Positions 62,639 to 64,000 of a stretch of DNA of 64,000 nucleotides are shown here, one piece after another. Position 1 is the stretch's first letter. Each line of letters starts with the position of its first letter. The notes beneath the pieces are model-generated. The model searched no databases and had not been told where the DNA came from. It worked only from the letters and a program-made list of their open reading frames with translations. The translations under genes and the position numbers were made by a program. Source of the stretch: Saprospiraceae bacterium (GTDB lineage: Bacteria > Bacteroidota > Bacteroidia > Chitinophagales > Saprospiraceae); assembly GCA_022842725.1 (NCBI GenBank), contig JALHOZ010000022.1, positions 1 to 64,000 of the forward strand. Direction: 5' to 3'.

Positions 62639-63739
62639 ATGATCGGATGGAAATTTGCCGAAAAAATTGTAGATCCTGACGAAGATCCTTTTGAAAAATT
62701 ATTCAAAATTTTCAAAGATCTTTTGGTACACACCTCAGGAGACGTCTCCGAGGCACTTGCCTGGTTGACAGAGCTTGACAAACATTACAAACTTACAGAT
62801 GAAAGATACGGCATAGCAGATTTTATCAATGATTTGTACGAAAAAGGGTATTTGTCAGACAAAAAAAACAAAAATGGTGCGCCCCTTTCTGTACCCACAA
62901 CCAAACTTGAAATGGCGCTCCGACATCAGGCGTTACATGATATTTTTGATCAGCTGAGCAAAACGAAATACGGACAACATACATCAGGAATTTTGGGTAA
63001 AGGGGATGAAAGTACTTCAGAACTGAAACCTTTTGAATTTGGAGATAATCCGGATAATATCGCTTTTACAGAAACCATAAAATCGGCACAGATTAATCAT
63101 GGATTGTCGGATTTTCATCTTACGGAGGATGATATACATTTGCATGAAAAGTTTTTGCAGGTTCAGACCAGTACTGTTTTAATGATTGACATTTCCCATT
63201 CCATGATTTTATACGGCGAAGACAGGATCACTCCTGCAAAAAAAGTCGCCATGGCTTTGGCAGAACTGATCACTACACGTTATCCAAAGGATACATTGGA
63301 CATCATTGTTTTTGGTAATGATGCCTGGAAAATCGAGATTAAAGATTTGCCTTACCTCCAGGTAGGACCTTATCATACCAATACAGTAGCCGGGCTCGAA
63401 CTGGCTATGGATATTTTGCGAAGGAGAAAAAATACCAACAAACAAATCATGATGATCACGGATGGAAAACCGACGTGTATCAAAAAAGGTAAAGGGTATT
63501 ATATGAACAGTTTTGGTCTGGACAGGAAAATTTTGACCAGAACATTGGCCCTGGCTTTGTCCTGCCGTAAGATGAAAATACCCATAACAACCTTTATGAT
63601 AGCCAGAGACCCATACCTGGTCCGGTTTGTTGACGAATTTACCAAAGTAAATAATGGGAAAGCATTTTACTCATCTTTGGAAGGATTGGGAGAGTTTTTG
63701 TTCAGAGATTATAAAAACAATAAAAAAACAAAAAATTGA
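62639..63739 (+). CDS. VWA-domain protein, CoxE/ChlD-like partner of an AAA+ ATPase
   Basis: A 366-residue cytoplasmic protein starting MIGWKFAEKI. An N-terminal helical part (about 1-165) is followed by a von Willebrand A domain. Its MIDAS residues are present: DISHS (Asp184, Ser186, Ser188) and later TDGKPT. This layout pairs with MoxR- or magnesium-chelatase-I-like ATPases, and the next gene encodes such an ATPase. These pairs act as chaperones that insert metals or remodel a target enzyme, but the target is not visible. I start at ATG 62639, since the upstream TTG frame at 62597 does not fit the family. Confidence 0.85.
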   Translation: MIGWKFAEKIVDPDEDPFEKLFKIFKDLLVHTSGDVSEALAWLTELDKHYKLTDERYGIADFINDLYEKGYLSDKKNKNGAPLSVPTTKLEMALRHQALHDIFDQLSKTKYGQHTSGILGKGDESTSELKPFEFGDNPDNIAFTETIKSAQINHGLSDFHLTEDDIHLHEKFLQVQTSTVLMIDISHSMILYGEDRITPAKKVAMALAELITTRYPKDTLDIIVFGNDAWKIEIKDLPYLQVGPYHTNTVAGLELAMDILRRRKNTNKQIMMITDGKPTCIKKGKGYYMNSFGLDRKILTRTLALALSCRKMKIPITTFMIARDPYLVRFVDEFTKVNNGKAFYSSLEGLGEFLFRDYKNNKKTKN

Positions 63740-63854
63740 TTTTTTACATAAAATCGAAATAAAAACAATCAATTTTATATTTATTTTAAATCAAAATGAT
63801 TGTTTTTGCTCAAATATTTAATGAAGCCTTAGCATTAAAAATAAATTTACACAC

Positions 63855-64000
63855 ATGAATTATCAAAAAATTAAGACTCTGGGAGATCTGAAAAAAACAG
63901 ATTATACTGCAAGATCTGTGAAGCAGGAAATCAGAGAGAATCTGATCAGAAAGTGGCAAAATAAAGAAAAAGTATTTGAAGGGATCATTGGTTATGACGA
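63855..64000 (+). CDS. MoxR/Mg-chelatase-I-like AAA+ ATPase, N-terminus only
   Basis: The first 48 residues run to the window edge: MNYQKIKTLGDLKKTDYTA and then SVKQEIRENLIRKWQNKEKVF and EGIIGYD. This opening matches the group of AAA+ ATPases related to magnesium chelatase subunit I, in which the GIIGYD segment stands just before the nucleotide-binding part. The Walker motifs lie beyond the window. It follows the VWA gene by 115 bases, which suggests a functional pair. Confidence 0.75.
   Translation, partial: MNYQKIKTLGDLKKTDYTARSVKQEIRENLIRKWQNKEKVFEGIIGYD

Overview
This window looks like a chromosomal segment of an AT-rich Bacteroidota bacterium, probably a Saprospiria-like environmental lineage; genus and species cannot be told from the sequence alone. 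Support comes from two proteases and one adhesin-like protein ending in type IX secretion (T9SS) type A sorting domains, SprB-type repeats, a futalosine menaquinone pathway (mqnB, mqnC, mqnD), a Rho factor with a long charged N-terminal insertion, and many Bacteroidota-type -7 promoter elements (TAnnTTTG) before genes. I saw no tRNA, rRNA, CRISPR array, insertion sequence or prophage, so this reads as core chromosome with a few accessory genes.

Layout. 1-7.9 kb: a truncated DEAD-box RNA helicase, a fatty acid desaturase, two universal stress proteins with mqnB, a ClbS/DfsB-like protein, a toroid-fold protein and a PyrR-like phosphoribosyltransferase. 7.9-16.9 kb: an electron-transfer module (membrane 4Fe-4S protein plus HdrB-like CCG protein), a Spo0M-like protein, a membrane coiled-coil protein, a DEDD exonuclease, then dnaB with an S4/pseudouridine-synthase-like protein and an alpha/beta hydrolase. 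17-22.6 kb: leuS, a DUF4197 protein and an S41 protease. 22.8-29.6 kb: an orphan small secreted ORF, a SulP anion transporter, and dabA-dabB, which together look like an inorganic-carbon uptake system. 29.8-37.2 kb: a hotdog thioesterase, purine nucleoside phosphorylase and mqnC operon, a vanadium-haloperoxidase-like lipoprotein, superoxide dismutase, an FtsE-like ATPase and mqnD. 37.3-51.4 kb: an outer-membrane barrel, a large SprB-repeat surface protein, miaE, tatC and two tandem paralogous secreted metalloproteases. 51.6-64 kb: a FadH-like reductase, a DUF3810 metalloprotein, a decayed DUF486 gene, a bacilliredoxin, rnpA, rpmH, rho, serS, a zinc peptidase, frr, corA, and a VWA protein followed by the start of a MoxR/Mg-chelatase-like AAA+ ATPase.

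How the genes work together. Three menaquinone genes are scattered over 32 kb, and purine nucleoside phosphorylase, next to mqnC, could salvage the purine released by the pathway. SulP, DabA and DabB point to active bicarbonate/CO2 accumulation in an organism that otherwise looks heterotrophic. Stress proteins behind a possible Fnr/Crp site, superoxide dismutase and a bacilliredoxin point to shifting oxygen levels. The T9SS cargo proteins point to protein degradation and surface adhesion. The less expected observations are a pseudouridine-synthase-like gene in the dnaB operon with a degraded catalytic signature, three helically phased DnaA-box-like repeats before dnaB, an arginine-aspartate linker in the helicase, a CxxCH motif in a surface adhesin, and a clear frameshift/deletion pseudogene (DUF486).
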